From JAJFUE01 sp041687335 (lineage in GTDB: Bacteria; Sumerlaeota; Sumerlaeia; MVZB01): a stretch of DNA of 64,000 nt. The stretch covers positions 1-64,000 of the forward strand of contig JAWLCE010000008.1 of assembly GCA_041687335.1 (NCBI GenBank), read 5' to 3'. The notes beneath the pieces are model-generated. The model saw nothing but the letters and a program-made list of their open reading frames with translations. It was not told the origin of the DNA and did not search any database. The translations under genes were made by a program, and so were the position numbers. Positions 15,819 to 25,308 of this stretch are shown in pieces (position 1 is the stretch's first letter; every line of letters starts with the position of its first letter).

Positions 15819-16910
15819 ATGCGCATCGCCATCACCGGTTTCCCCAGCAGCGGCAAGACCACTGTCTTCAACGCCCTGACCGGCCAGAATGTGGCCACCT
15901 CGGCCTTCACCACCGGCCGCGCCGAGACCCACACCGGCGTGGTCAAGGTGCCCGACGGCCGGCTGGACAAGATGGGCGAGTTGTTCAAGCCCAAAAAGTT
16001 CACCCCCGCCACCGTGCAGTATCTGGACCTGGCGCCGGTGGCGCGCGGGGAAGGCAGCGGCGGCGAGGCCCTCGGCGAGAAGCAGATGGCTGAGATTTCA
16101 AATTCGGACGCGCTGCTGGTCGTGGTGCGCGGCTTCGAGAACGCTGCCGGCGCCCCCCCCGAGGTCGCCGCCGATATCGAGGCCATTGCGCTCGAGATGG
16201 CGCTGGCGGACCTGCACAAGGTCGATGGACGCCTGGAGCGGATCGACAAGCAGCTGCTGCGGGCGCCGGTGGCCGAGAAGCGCGGCCTGCAACTGGAGCT
16301 GGAGGCCCTGCGCGCGGTCAAGGTCGTCCTCGAGGAGGGCCGCCCGGCGCGCTCGATCACTCTGGAGCCGGAGCAGGAGAAGGCGATCCGCGGCTTTCAG
16401 CTGTTGACGCTTAAACCGACCATGTTCCTGGTCAATGATGGCGAGGAACAGTGGCGTGCCGCCGCCGGCGAGGCTCCGCCGCTGGGGGCGCTGGCCGAGG
16501 CCCCGCAGACCCTCGCCGGGCGCCTCTGTGGTCAGCTTGAAATGGAAATCGCTCAATTGCCCGAGGAGGACCGCGCCGGCTTCCTCGCCGACTTCGGCGT
16601 CGCCGAACCCGCCGCCCGCCGCGTCATTGCGCTCTGCTACGAGCTGCTCGGGCGGATCTCCTTCTTCACCGTCGGCCCCGACGAATGCCGCGCATGGACC
16701 GTCCGCCGCGGCACCAGCGCCCAACCCGCCGCCGGCGAAATCCACAGCGACCTGGAGCGCGGCTTCATCCGCGCCGAGGTCATCCGCTGGGACGAACTGC
16801 TGGCGCTCGGCTCGCTCGCCGAGGCCAAGCGCCACGGCAAGCTGCGCCTGGAAGGCAAGGACTACATCGTCCAGGACGGCGATATCATGCATGTGCTCTT
16901 CAGCGTCTGA
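15819..16910 (+). CDS. ychF: YchF/OLA1-family ribosome-associated ATPase
   Basis: A 363-residue Obg-related P-loop protein. It has the G1 motif GFPSSGKTT at residues 7-15, a YLDLAP switch region, a coiled-coil insertion (about 120-180), an altered G4 motif NDGE (the NxxE form that makes this family prefer ATP over GTP) and a C-terminal TGS domain (about 285-363) ending in DIMHVLFSV. Family members bind the 70S ribosome and affect stress responses. The ATG at 15819 with AGGAG 10 bp upstream is chosen because it starts directly at the P-loop strand. Its divergent neighbour is the histidine kinase. Confidence 0.92.
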   Translation: MRIAITGFPSSGKTTVFNALTGQNVATSAFTTGRAETHTGVVKVPDGRLDKMGELFKPKKFTPATVQYLDLAPVARGEGSGGEALGEKQMAEISNSDALLVVVRGFENAAGAPPEVAADIEAIALEMALADLHKVDGRLERIDKQLLRAPVAEKRGLQLELEALRAVKVVLEEGRPARSITLEPEQEKAIRGFQLLTLKPTMFLVNDGEEQWRAAAGEAPPLGALAEAPQTLAGRLCGQLEMEIAQLPEEDRAGFLADFGVAEPAARRVIALCYELLGRISFFTVGPDECRAWTVRRGTSAQPAAGEIHSDLERGFIRAEVIRWDELLALGSLAEAKRHGKLRLEGKDYIVQDGDIMHVLFSV

Positions 16911-17331
16911 GCCGCCGCCGCCGTTTTCATCCGCCCCTTGGGGCGTCTGTGTTTTTCGACATTTGCCGACCCTTTTATCCTCCCGATTTCCCTCTCCAGG
17001 CCATGCAATAGCCTGATGCTTGCCGACTCCGTTGGCCACATAAGCCCCGGCAGGGGCGACACTTTGTTCAAGAGCATCCTGTGTCGCCGCTGCCGCGGCT
17101 TAGGGGGGAGGGGACACGCCAAACCCCGCGCTCACGCACGGGGCTACCTTGTGTCGCCGCTGCCGCGGCTTTGGTTTCCAGCACTGCTGGTGAAGTGAGC
17201 AATGAGACCATCTCGCCTAACGCCTCTTGCTGTGCAAATTGGTCTCCGCCAGCCGTGGCGTGTATGGCCACTCCCGCTAAACACACCCCTTGGGGCATGA
17301 CATTTTCATCACTCCCGGGCGATACTGGGGC
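16911..17331. repeat. 421-bp intergenic region with short interspersed repeats
   Basis: No gene recognised. The 21-bp stretch around TGTGTCGCCGCTGCCGCGGC occurs twice (17080-17101 and 17151-17172), separated by a palindromic CCCCGCGCTCACGCACGGGG. An AGCCCC..GGGGCGACA hairpin element sits near 17043-17063. Related GC-rich elements of the AGCCCC/GGGGCG type recur at 25076-25096 and 25149-25172. Confidence 0.7.
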
Positions 17332-18726
17332 ATGAGCCCCGAGCCCCCCAGCCCCGACCTGCCCCCCGACCCCGCGAGCCCGCTGTGGCCGATGGCGACG
17401 GGCTTGGTGGCGCGGCTGCGGGCGGGCGGGCATGAGACCTACTTCGTCGGCGGCGCGGTGCGCAACTGGCTGCTCGGGCGCGAGGTCCTTGATATCGACA
17501 TCGCGACGGCGGCCCACCCCGACACGGTGCATGATCTGCTGCCGGCGGCGCGCTCGGTGGGGGCACATTTCGGGGTCGTGCTGGTGCGCCCCGACGGCCA
17601 CGTCTTCGAAGTGGCCACCTTCCGCAGCGAGGGCAGCTACGTCGACCGCCGCCGCCCGGGGGAGGTCCGCTACGGCACGCTGGCCGAGGACTGGCGGCGC
17701 CGCGACTTTACCGTCAACGCAATCTACTATGACCCGCTGGGGCGCCGATTGATCGACCCGGCCGCCGGGCGCGCCGACCTCGAGCGCCGGCAACTGCGCA
17801 CGGTCGGGGAGCCGCTGCTGCGCTTTGAGGAAGACGCCTTGCGCCTGCTGCGCGCGGTGCGCTTTGCGGTGGCCTATGATCTGGAGCTGGAGCCTGCCAC
17901 CGCCGCCGCCATCGTCCACTGCGCTCCGCTGCTGCGCGAGATCAGCGCCGAGCGCGTGCGCGACGAGCTGCTGCGCATGCTGACCGGGCCGCGCCCCGAT
18001 CGCGTGCTGCATCTGATGAGCGAGCTGGGGCTGTGGGCGCACTCCATCCCCGAGATCGAGCCGCTGCACGGCTGCGAGCAGCCCCCCGAGTATCACCCCG
18101 AAGGCGACGTCTTCATCCACACAGGGCGGGTGCTGGCGGCGCTGGCCGAGGCCTGGCCCGAAGGGCAGCCCCCGCCCGAGCTGGCGCTGGCGGCGCTGCT
18201 CCACGATATCGGCAAGCCCCCCACCTTCGAGCGCGGCGAGGACCGCATCCGCTTTCCCGAACACCAGAACGTGGGGGCGGAGATGACCGAGGCGATCGGC
18301 CGGCGGCTGCGCCTGCCTGGCCGGATGTGCCGGCTCGTGGTGGAGCTGGTCGGCCAGCACATGCGCTTCATGGACGTCCAGCGGATGAGCCGCGCCACGC
18401 TGCGCCGCTTCCTCGGCCAGCCCGAGTTTGACCTGCATCTGGCCCTGCACAAGGCCGACTGCCTCGGCAGCCATGGCAAGCTCGACAACTGGGAGTATTG
18501 CCGCCGGATGGCGCGCGAACTGGCCGAGGAGGATCGGGAGCGGGCACTGCTGCCCGCCCCGCTCCTGCGGGGCGACGACCTGATCGCGTTCGGACTGACC
18601 CCCGGCCCGATCTTCAGCCGCCTGCTGGGCGAGGCGCGCGAGAGCCAGCTTGAGGGCCAGCTGCGCACGCGCGAGGAGGCTCTGGAGTGGCTGCGCCGCC
18701 GGGCGGAGTCCGAAGGAGCCAAATAA
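17332..18726 (+). CDS. cca: CCA tRNA nucleotidyltransferase / poly(A) polymerase family, with HD domain
   Basis: A 464-residue class II nucleotidyltransferase. The head domain has FVGGAVRNWLLGRE and LDIDIAT (the DxD metal-binding pair) at residues 38-62. RRRDFTVNAIYYDP and the EDALRLLRAVRFA nucleotide-recognition motif follow. An HD phosphohydrolase-like domain with LLHDIGK is near residue 290. It should add or repair the CCA end of tRNAs; poly(A) polymerase activity cannot be ruled out from sequence. The start at 17332 has no strong ribosome site, and the alternative at 17290 adds 14 unlikely residues. The tRNA-Ser in this window already encodes CCA, so a repair role is possible. Confidence 0.88.
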   Translation: MSPEPPSPDLPPDPASPLWPMATGLVARLRAGGHETYFVGGAVRNWLLGREVLDIDIATAAHPDTVHDLLPAARSVGAHFGVVLVRPDGHVFEVATFRSEGSYVDRRRPGEVRYGTLAEDWRRRDFTVNAIYYDPLGRRLIDPAAGRADLERRQLRTVGEPLLRFEEDALRLLRAVRFAVAYDLELEPATAAAIVHCAPLLREISAERVRDELLRMLTGPRPDRVLHLMSELGLWAHSIPEIEPLHGCEQPPEYHPEGDVFIHTGRVLAALAEAWPEGQPPPELALAALLHDIGKPPTFERGEDRIRFPEHQNVGAEMTEAIGRRLRLPGRMCRLVVELVGQHMRFMDVQRMSRATLRRFLGQPEFDLHLALHKADCLGSHGKLDNWEYCRRMARELAEEDRERALLPAPLLRGDDLIAFGLTPGPIFSRLLGEARESQLEGQLRTREEALEWLRRRAESEGAK

Positions 18727-18736
18727 ACCAGATCAT

Positions 18737-18779
18737 AAAAAAACATGCCGCCGGGCGTCCCTTGTGGACACCCGGCGGC
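18737..18779 (-). terminator. Intrinsic terminator of rplM-rpsI
   Basis: Read on the minus strand, a GC-rich 14-bp stem (18747-18760 with 18766-18779) and a short loop precede ATG and then a run of seven T. It sits between the convergent cca and rpsI genes, 23 bp past the rpsI stop. Confidence 0.85.
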
Positions 18780-18801
18780 CGGATTTGCAGTATAACCGGT
18801 T

Positions 18802-19191
18802 TTAGCGCTTCGAGAACTGGAAGGCCTTGCGGGCCTTGACCAGGCCATACTTGCGCCGTTCCTTCTCGCGCGGGTCGCGGGTCAGGAAGCCCAGCGCCTT
18901 GAGCGCCGGACGGTGGGCGGGGTTGGCAAGCTGGAGCGCGCGCGAGACGCCGTGGCGGATCGCATCGGCCTGCCCCTTGACGCCGCCGCCGGAGACGGTG
19001 ACGATCACGTCATACTTGCTCAGCGTGTGGGTCTCGCGCAGCGGCGAGCGCGCGATATCCTCGATGTTGGGATGGCGCGAGAAGTAGACCTCGGGGGCCT
19101 TGCCGTTGATCACCAGTCGGCCGCGGCCGGGCCGCAGGTAAACGCGGGCCACGGCACACTTGCGCCGTCCGGTTCCCAGATATTGCTCCAT
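18802..19191 (-). CDS. rpsI: 30S ribosomal protein S9
   Basis: A 129-residue protein of normal S9 length. It begins YLGTGRRKCAVARVYLRPG, has the central VSGGGVKGQADAIRHGVSRAL, and ends in the basic KARKAFQFSKR tail that reaches the ribosomal P site. It lies 49 bp after rplM in the usual rplM-rpsI operon order and is followed by an intrinsic terminator. Confidence 0.97.
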   Translation of the reverse strand: MEQYLGTGRRKCAVARVYLRPGRGRLVINGKAPEVYFSRHPNIEDIARSPLRETHTLSKYDVIVTVSGGGVKGQADAIRHGVSRALQLANPAHRPALKALGFLTRDPREKERRKYGLVKARKAFQFSKR

Positions 19192-19240
19192 GTCTGTCTC
19201 AACCCCTGTCTGGTTTCAGTCCAAATTGGCGAAAAAATCT

Positions 19241-19690
19241 TTACTCGGCGGCGACCGTGCGCACGGGCAGCGGCTCGGGCTTCTGGGCGTGATGCTGATG
19301 CTCGCCGGTCGCATAGACCCGCAGGCGCGTCATCGTCGCACGGCCCAGCCGGTTCTTGGGCAGCATGCCCTGGACCGCGATCCGCACCAGTTCGCCCGGC
19401 TTGCGCGCGTTGAGCGCCTCGGCCGAAATGCTGCGGATGCCGCCCGGCCAGCCGGTGTGGCGATAATAGGTCTTGGTCCGCATCTTGTCCTTGGTCAGGA
19501 CGACCTTGTCCGCGTTGAGCACGATGACATGGGTCTTCATGTTGGCGTGCGGGGTGAACTGGGGCGAGTGCTTGCCGCGCAGCACGTGCGCGACATCGCT
19601 GGCCAGTCGCCCGAGCACCATGCCCGCAGCGTCGATGACGTACCATTTTTCCGGAAGCGTTTGCTCGTTGGCGGATGCGGTGTAACCCAT
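19241..19690 (-). CDS. rplM: 50S ribosomal protein L13
   Basis: A 149-residue protein matching L13 throughout: KWYVIDAAGMVLGRLAS at residues 15-31, GKHSPQFTPH, then KTYYRHTGWPGG and GMLPKNRLGR. The open frame extends further upstream, but the ATG at 19690 with AGGA 8 bp before it gives the family length. First gene of the rplM-rpsI pair; together they act in large- and small-subunit assembly. Confidence 0.97.
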   Translation of the reverse strand: MGYTASANEQTLPEKWYVIDAAGMVLGRLASDVAHVLRGKHSPQFTPHANMKTHVIVLNADKVVLTKDKMRTKTYYRHTGWPGGIRSISAEALNARKPGELVRIAVQGMLPKNRLGRATMTRLRVYATGEHQHHAQKPEPLPVRTVAAE

Positions 19691-19868
19691 GACTCGATTT
19701 CCTGTCTGACGGCTTCTGCTTCTGCTCCGCGCGGGGGCGGCACCCGGGCCAGCCATGACCCGCGCCAATGCTCCAGCGCGGACCGCACGAAACCAACTTT
19801 ATAGAAAAACGGCGGCCAGTCTGTCAACCCCTTATTTACGCCGCCGCGGCCCGCTCTGATCCTTCATG

Positions 19869-19973
19869 TTTTTTTATCGCAAAGACGCAAAGGAAATGGC
19901 CAAAGGTCGCAAAGGCAGGCCTCCGCAACGACTTTGCGTTCTTTTCCGGGTTCTCCGCGACCTTTGCGAAATG
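19869..19973. repeat. Interspersed CAAAG-rich element, copy 1
   Basis: About 105 bp built of short CGCAAAG/CAAAGG motifs in its left half and the opposite CTTTGCG motifs in its right half, so the ends form an imperfect inverted repeat. A second copy lies inverted at 31948-32117, where about 60 extra bases split the two halves. It fills most of the 318-bp gap between rplM and serA; nothing else was recognised there. Confidence 0.75.
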
Positions 19974-20008
19974 AATGAAGAAGCAAGGAGACCCGACCCC
20001 GCGCCTGA

Positions 20009-21604
20009 TCATATCACAATCGAACGCACCGCGAGCACATGGGGCAGCTGGCAGATCTCCCGGATCACCTCGGCCGGCACCGGCTCATCGACGTTGATCA
20101 CCGTCAGCGCCTCCTCGTGAGCGCGGGTGCGCCCCACGTTCATCTGGGCGATGTTGATGTTGACGCGCCCCAAAAGGGTGCCGATCTGGCCGATGAAGCC
20201 CGGCAGGTCGCGATTGGCCACCACCAGCATGTGACCCTCGGGAATGATATCCAGACGCTTGCCGTCGATCGTGACGATCTTGGCCTGGCGCTCCTGGGTG
20301 ACCGTGCCGCTCAGCTCGTGCGTCTCGCCGCTTTCGTTGGTCGTGCGCACGGTGACCAGCCCGGCATAAATATCGTCGGTCTCAGTGCGGCGGGTCTCGC
20401 TGATGCGGATGCCGCGCTGGCGCGCCAGGTATTGCGCATTGACCTGGTTGACCGGCTCGTCGATGTGATACTCCAAAAACCCCTTCAAAACGGCGGTGAC
20501 CAGCGGCTCGGTGGGGTGCTCGGCCTTGGAACCGCTGAAGGCGATATCGAGCGCGGTGATGGCCGAGCCCGCATACTGGCTGGCAAAGCGGCCCAGGCGC
20601 TCGCAGAGGTCGATCGCGTGGCGAATGCGGGCGAAGGTCTTGGCATCCACCGAGGGCGCGTTGACGGCGTTGCGGATCATCTCGCCCGAGAGCGCCTCGC
20701 GAATCTGGATCGCAATGTCGCGCGCGACCTTTTCCTGGGCCTCGGCGGTGGAGGCGGCCAGGTGCGGGGTGAGCACGACGTTGTCAAGCCCGCGCAGCGG
20801 ATGCTCGCCTGGCAGCGGCTCCTGCTCGAAGACGTCGAGCGCGGCGCCGGCGATCTTCTTCTCGCGCAGGGCGGCGGCCAGCGCCGCCTCGTCGACGATC
20901 CCCCCGCGCGCGCAGTTGACGATCAGCACGCCCGGCTTCATCGTCGCCAGCGCCGCCTCGCCGATCAGCCCGCGGGTGTCCTCGTTGAGTGGGGCGTGGA
21001 CGGTGATCACGTCGGCCTGACGACAAATCTCCTCCACCGTTGCCGGCTTGATCCCCAGCTTCTGCGCCGCCTCCTGGGTCAGCAGCGGATCGAAGGCCAG
21101 GACCTCCATCCCGAAGGCCTGCATGCGCTCGACGACCACCCGCCCGATCCGGCCCAGCCCGACCACGCCCAGCGTCTTGCCAAACATTTCGACGCCGACA
21201 AAGCTCTTCTTGTCCCACTGCCCGTCCTTCATCGTCCGGTCGGCCTGTGGGATGCGCCGCGCCAGCGACAGCATCATCGAGATCGCGTGCTCGGCGGTGG
21301 AGAGCGTGTTGCCGCCGGGGGTGTTCATCACGATGACACCCTTCTCGGTGGCCGCCTCGACATCGACGTTATCGACCCCGGCGCCGGCGCGGCCGACGAT
21401 CTTGAGCTTGCCGGGACTGGCCAGCATCTGGCGCGTCACGCGGGTGCGGCTGCGGATGACCAGCGCATCGAACTCGCCCAGGCGCCCGGCCAGCTGCTCC
21501 ATCGTGATTTCGGGGTCATAGACGACCTCAAACCCCTCATGGCCGGTGAAATAGGACAATCCCTCGGGAGACATCTTGTCGCTGATCAGAATGCGGAAGC
21601 TCAT
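20009..21604 (-). CDS. serA: D-3-phosphoglycerate dehydrogenase
   Basis: A 531-residue long-form SerA, the first enzyme of serine synthesis. It has the NAD-binding GVVGLGRIGRVV, the catalytic Arg in NCARGGIVDEAAL, the Glu in FEQEPLPGEHPL and the His in LTPHLAAST. The intervening allosteric substrate-binding domain is followed by a C-terminal ACT domain (GFIGQIGTLLGRVNINIAQM) that usually senses serine. The start at 21604 has AGGAG 11 bp upstream and begins at the conserved ILISDKMSPEG strand; the frame is open further upstream without support. Confidence 0.95.
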   Translation of the reverse strand: MSFRILISDKMSPEGLSYFTGHEGFEVVYDPEITMEQLAGRLGEFDALVIRSRTRVTRQMLASPGKLKIVGRAGAGVDNVDVEAATEKGVIVMNTPGGNTLSTAEHAISMMLSLARRIPQADRTMKDGQWDKKSFVGVEMFGKTLGVVGLGRIGRVVVERMQAFGMEVLAFDPLLTQEAAQKLGIKPATVEEICRQADVITVHAPLNEDTRGLIGEAALATMKPGVLIVNCARGGIVDEAALAAALREKKIAGAALDVFEQEPLPGEHPLRGLDNVVLTPHLAASTAEAQEKVARDIAIQIREALSGEMIRNAVNAPSVDAKTFARIRHAIDLCERLGRFASQYAGSAITALDIAFSGSKAEHPTEPLVTAVLKGFLEYHIDEPVNQVNAQYLARQRGIRISETRRTETDDIYAGLVTVRTTNESGETHELSGTVTQERQAKIVTIDGKRLDIIPEGHMLVVANRDLPGFIGQIGTLLGRVNINIAQMNVGRTRAHEEALTVINVDEPVPAEVIREICQLPHVLAVRSIVI

Positions 21605-21801
21605 GAGTGGGGCCGCTCCTGTGGAGGCTGGGATCGCCCGCGCACCTGGCGCACGGATATGAATCCGATACTTTATCCAGAACTCCCGCCCGTTTGCAAG
21701 CGCCGCCAATGCAATTTGCCATTGTCAGTTTCGGCCCCCCGGCCGATCGGCGAACCGATTCCAATTGCCTGAGGCGGGGTGCGCTGGCAAAGTAGGGCCC
21801 C

Positions 21802-23697
21802 ATGAAACACAAGTCTGCCGTCCAACCTCCTCCCGACCCCCGCCGGCCGATGTTTCACCCAAGGTGGGCCGTGCTGGCGCCGCTGGTGGCGTTGGCGGGG
21901 CTGTGGGTTTATGCCGTCGCAAGCGAGCTGGTGGGGCTGCCGCAGTTCGACTTGCTGGTCGCCAACCGCGCCAATGCCCTGCTGGGCCACTCACGCACGT
22001 TTGACCTGACGATGGTCTTCCTGCTCGAGGAGCCGGGCGATTTCTTCGGCACTCTGTTGATGGTGTTGCTCGTGATGCAGGCGTATCGCCGCCACCGCGG
22101 CAGTCAGGTCAACCCGGGCGGGCACCTGGCGTTGGCCCTTTTGTTCATGCTGGTGCTGGGCGTGGCCTACCAGCTGGTGGACAACATGCTGCTGGACACG
22201 ATCCTGCGCACCAGCCCCAACCAGAGGATCGCCTCGTTCGTTCAGGTCCAGGAACTGTATGGCATGAGCATCGACCTCACGCACGAGAACAGCTTTCCAC
22301 TGGATCGCGCCGCCTACTTTTTTACCGCCTTTTTTCTGAACATGTTCCTGTTCGGGCGTCGCCTGATCGTGCCGACGGCGCTGGTGGCGCTCGCCTGCAG
22401 CGGCGCGCATGTGCTGGCCGGGTCCGCCTGGCTAAGCGACCTGCTGGTGGGCCTGTTGCTGGGCTGGCTGCTGGCCGCGCTGGTGGCGCGCACCCCGCTG
22501 GCATCGTTCTTTTGGTCCAGCGAACGGTTCCTGCACGATTTTTACCGCATCCGCATCGGGCGCCATGCGCTGCGGCGGCTGGCCAGCCTGCTCGGGCGGC
22601 TTTCGGGCCGCTGGCGGGCGCTGCGGCGGCGACGGCCGGCGCCTGTTGCCGCGTTGCCATCCCCACTCGAGGCGCTGCTGCATTCGGCTTGGGGCATCGA
22701 CCAGGTCGAGACCCTGGCCCCGCCCCACAAGGGGCGCGTCTACAAGATCCGCGCCGATGGCCGTGTCCTCGCGCTGAAAATCAGCCGTCTGATGGCGGAC
22801 CAACGCCCCCACTTGGACCGGCTGCTCGAGGTGATCCAGGCATGCCGCGAGCGGGCGGGACTGCCGCTGCCGGCCTACCTGCCCACGCTGGCGGGCGAGT
22901 GGAGCGCCGAGGGAGAGGACGGCCGCCTGGTGTCGCTGATCGAGTGGGTCGAGGGGCACCCGCCCGACCTGTTCCAGCCGGCCCAGATGCGCGTGCTGAT
23001 GCGGCTGCTGGCGCGGCTGCACCTGGCCACCGAGCCGGAGGTCGCGGTGCCCGCCGATTTCGTGCGGGGGCACAAGGACCCGGTGCTGCATGCGGCCAAC
23101 CCAACCGCGACGATGCCCGAGTTCCTGCGCGTCGAGGTCCTGCGCGCACTCGCGATGGCCCAGCTGGCGAACAACTATCGACTCGAGGATGACCACCCCG
23201 CCACCCCCTGCTGGATCCACGGCGACACCCACGGCTGGAATTACATCATCGACAAGGACGACCGGCTGTCACTGATCGATTACGACCGGATGCGGCCGGG
23301 CCTGGCCTACGAGGACCTTGAACGACCGCTGCGCCAGTTGATGCTTTATTACCGCTGGGACTTCGAGACCTTCGCCGGCGTGCTCGAGGCTTACCTGGCG
23401 GCGCGCCCGCTGCCGCGCTACGAAATCGTCATGCTGCTGGCACGGATCGTCTACCCGCGCCGCGGCAGCAAGTTGATCAGTAAGCGCCGGGAGCGGGAGC
23501 CGGGCCAGGGCGGCTGGGCGAGACTGCTGCGCCACGGCCTGTTTTCCTCGGCGCAGACGGGCGCGCGCATGAACTTCATCCGCAAGGCAGCCCGCCACTA
23601 CCAGGTCCCGTTGGTGTCACTGTGCGGTCAGGCGCGGCTGGAGGATCTGCCGTCGCCCGAGGAGGCGGATCGCCCGGCGGACCACGTGTTGAGTTGA
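21802..23697 (+). CDS. Fusion of a degenerate PAP2-like membrane domain with an aminoglycoside-phosphotransferase-type kinase
   Basis: A 631-residue two-part protein. Residues 1-235 hold about six membrane helices whose layout matches PAP2 lipid phosphatases, but the catalytic motifs are lost. SFPLDRAA stands where SFPSGHAA is expected (about 164-171), and the third motif reads GSAWLSDLLVG, with Ala replacing the catalytic His. Residues 290-570 form an APH-like small-molecule kinase with the Brenner motif HGDTHGWN (about 472-479) and IDYDRM as the metal-binding Asp motif, so kinase activity is plausible. The substrate may be a lipid-linked or membrane-delivered hydroxyl compound. Divergent from serA. 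Function unknown. Confidence 0.8.
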   Translation: MKHKSAVQPPPDPRRPMFHPRWAVLAPLVALAGLWVYAVASELVGLPQFDLLVANRANALLGHSRTFDLTMVFLLEEPGDFFGTLLMVLLVMQAYRRHRGSQVNPGGHLALALLFMLVLGVAYQLVDNMLLDTILRTSPNQRIASFVQVQELYGMSIDLTHENSFPLDRAAYFFTAFFLNMFLFGRRLIVPTALVALACSGAHVLAGSAWLSDLLVGLLLGWLLAALVARTPLASFFWSSERFLHDFYRIRIGRHALRRLASLLGRLSGRWRALRRRRPAPVAALPSPLEALLHSAWGIDQVETLAPPHKGRVYKIRADGRVLALKISRLMADQRPHLDRLLEVIQACRERAGLPLPAYLPTLAGEWSAEGEDGRLVSLIEWVEGHPPDLFQPAQMRVLMRLLARLHLATEPEVAVPADFVRGHKDPVLHAANPTATMPEFLRVEVLRALAMAQLANNYRLEDDHPATPCWIHGDTHGWNYIIDKDDRLSLIDYDRMRPGLAYEDLERPLRQLMLYYRWDFETFAGVLEAYLAARPLPRYEIVMLLARIVYPRRGSKLISKRREREPGQGGWARLLRHGLFSSAQTGARMNFIRKAARHYQVPLVSLCGQARLEDLPSPEEADRPADHVLS

Positions 23698-23751
23698 ATG
23701 TTTTGTCGGCAGGGAGTGAGCCCCCTCGTGTCGGATTCCGTTTGAACCCGC

Positions 23752-24705
23752 TTAGTCCTCGTAGCCCACCAACCGGTCGAGCAAGGCCTGCCCCCGCCGG
23801 CTTTCAAGCTCGAAAACCTTTTCGGTCTTTTGGGGTAAATTATAGTTATATTTTGTCAGCGCAACCAGCAACGCCGCAAAAATCAAGAAATCGAGCAGCA
23901 TTGGCGGCAGAGATTGATAGGCCAATGGGATTACGAATTGGATCATCAGGATGAACAGGAAAATGATCAAAAAATCCCGGATTTCCTTGCGGCCGATGTG
24001 GATCGGGCCACGCATAACCCGCAAGGCCGAAATTAATTCCAAGTCCCGGTGGTAATAGCTCCCGAAGCTGAACAGCCACAGGATCAACGCATAAATGACC
24101 ACCAGCACCAGACGACTCGGCTGGTTAAAGAATTCAATGACATCATTCAGCCCCAACGCCATCACCACCGCCATCACCACCGCCGGCGGCACCAGCAGCC
24201 AGAAGAGCAACAGGCCGATCTGGCGCAGTTCCTCACCGCTGGAGCAATAAATCCGCCCCAGTTCGATCGCATACAGCCGGCGCATGTCGAGCGGCGCTAA
24301 TTTCAGCTGGGTCAGCATGCCCAGGTTTTTGGCCTTCATCAGGGCCGGCAGTTCAGCCGACAGCTGCCGCCGTCGCATTTTCCCGTTGAGCAGCATGCAG
24401 ACGATGCCCCCCAACAGGGCCGCCAAGCCCACGAGCCAAGGAAGGTTTTTCAAAAATTGAGAACCAAGAAAAGCGATGATGAAAACACAGAAGAACGCCA
24501 TCTTAAGCCGGGCCGTCATCGGCAGCGGAGGGATGCGCGCCTGGCACAGGTATTCGGTCAACGGATGATCGGCTAGTTCGCCGATGACCGGCCAGCGCTG
24601 CTTCATCCGCGCCAACCGCTCGGCAATGACGGGGTCTTCAATGGCGGACGACTCGTTCTGTCCGTCGGACCCATTGAATGCCTGTTGGTCCAGTCGTGTT
24701 TTCAT
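23752..24705 (-). CDS. Multi-pass membrane protein, unknown function
   Basis: A 317-residue protein with a hydrophilic N-terminus (about 65 residues) followed by about seven hydrophobic helices: two near 70-105, two near 160-200, one near 205-220 and two near 245-290. A cytosolic charged tail ends the protein. AGGGG lies 5 bp before the ATG. Its codon use is less GC-biased than its neighbours. The gene is convergent with the PAP2-kinase fusion. No family recognised. Confidence 0.7.
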   Translation of the reverse strand: MKTRLDQQAFNGSDGQNESSAIEDPVIAERLARMKQRWPVIGELADHPLTEYLCQARIPPLPMTARLKMAFFCVFIIAFLGSQFLKNLPWLVGLAALLGGIVCMLLNGKMRRRQLSAELPALMKAKNLGMLTQLKLAPLDMRRLYAIELGRIYCSSGEELRQIGLLLFWLLVPPAVVMAVVMALGLNDVIEFFNQPSRLVLVVIYALILWLFSFGSYYHRDLELISALRVMRGPIHIGRKEIRDFLIIFLFILMIQFVIPLAYQSLPPMLLDFLIFAALLVALTKYNYNLPQKTEKVFELESRRGQALLDRLVGYED

Positions 24706-25308
24706 CCCAGCCCCTGATACATTGACCAGCCGACTCGATCCTGATGGAGCTGAATTTAATCGATCCCGCGGCCACTTTCAAACCCCAAGGGGCGTTCAGT
24801 GACCCAACTGATTCCCCGATCCCTCAAGAATTTGTGCCGTTCAAAAACCCAGCGCGGCCGAGCCGCAACCAAAAAATGCAGCCACGAATGGACACCAATT
24901 TGCACGAATGATTTGAACGCCAAGACGCCAAGATGGCCAAGGGGCGCATCCGCTCAAATTGAACCACAAAGGCCCAGAGGACGCCGAGGAAGCGCAAAGG
25001 TGATCAAGCCTGGCCTGGATCGGAGGTTGGGATTGACAGCCGTGGGTTGATTCCCTGCTCATTCGGTCAATAACCCAGCCCCGCAGGGGCGACCGCGAGT
25101 AGCCGGGGGTGACCGCAGGGAACCCCCGGTCATGGTGCCCAAACATCCGAGCCCTGAAGGGGCGGCAGAATCTTCGCAGGATACCAAGAAAACGAAGGAT
25201 AGTAGTACGAAGTGCTGCCGGGGGCCGAGTTCATTTTGGTGATCTTTTTCGTGCCTTTCGTGAACATCTCGTACTACCATGGCTCACTTCATGCGGAGGG
25301 CAGCGGCG
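24706..25308. repeat. 603-bp intergenic region made largely of interspersed repeats
   Basis: No gene recognised. It contains a 77-bp element at 24862-24938 whose inverted copy is at 29902-29979; a CAAAG/AGAGG-type stretch at 24956-25000 resembling 29731-29775; two AGCCCC/GGGGCG hairpin elements (25076-25096, 25149-25172); and a 20-bp sequence at 25251-25270 repeated exactly at 29991-30010. Together these frame the glycosidase and MATE genes. Confidence 0.75.
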
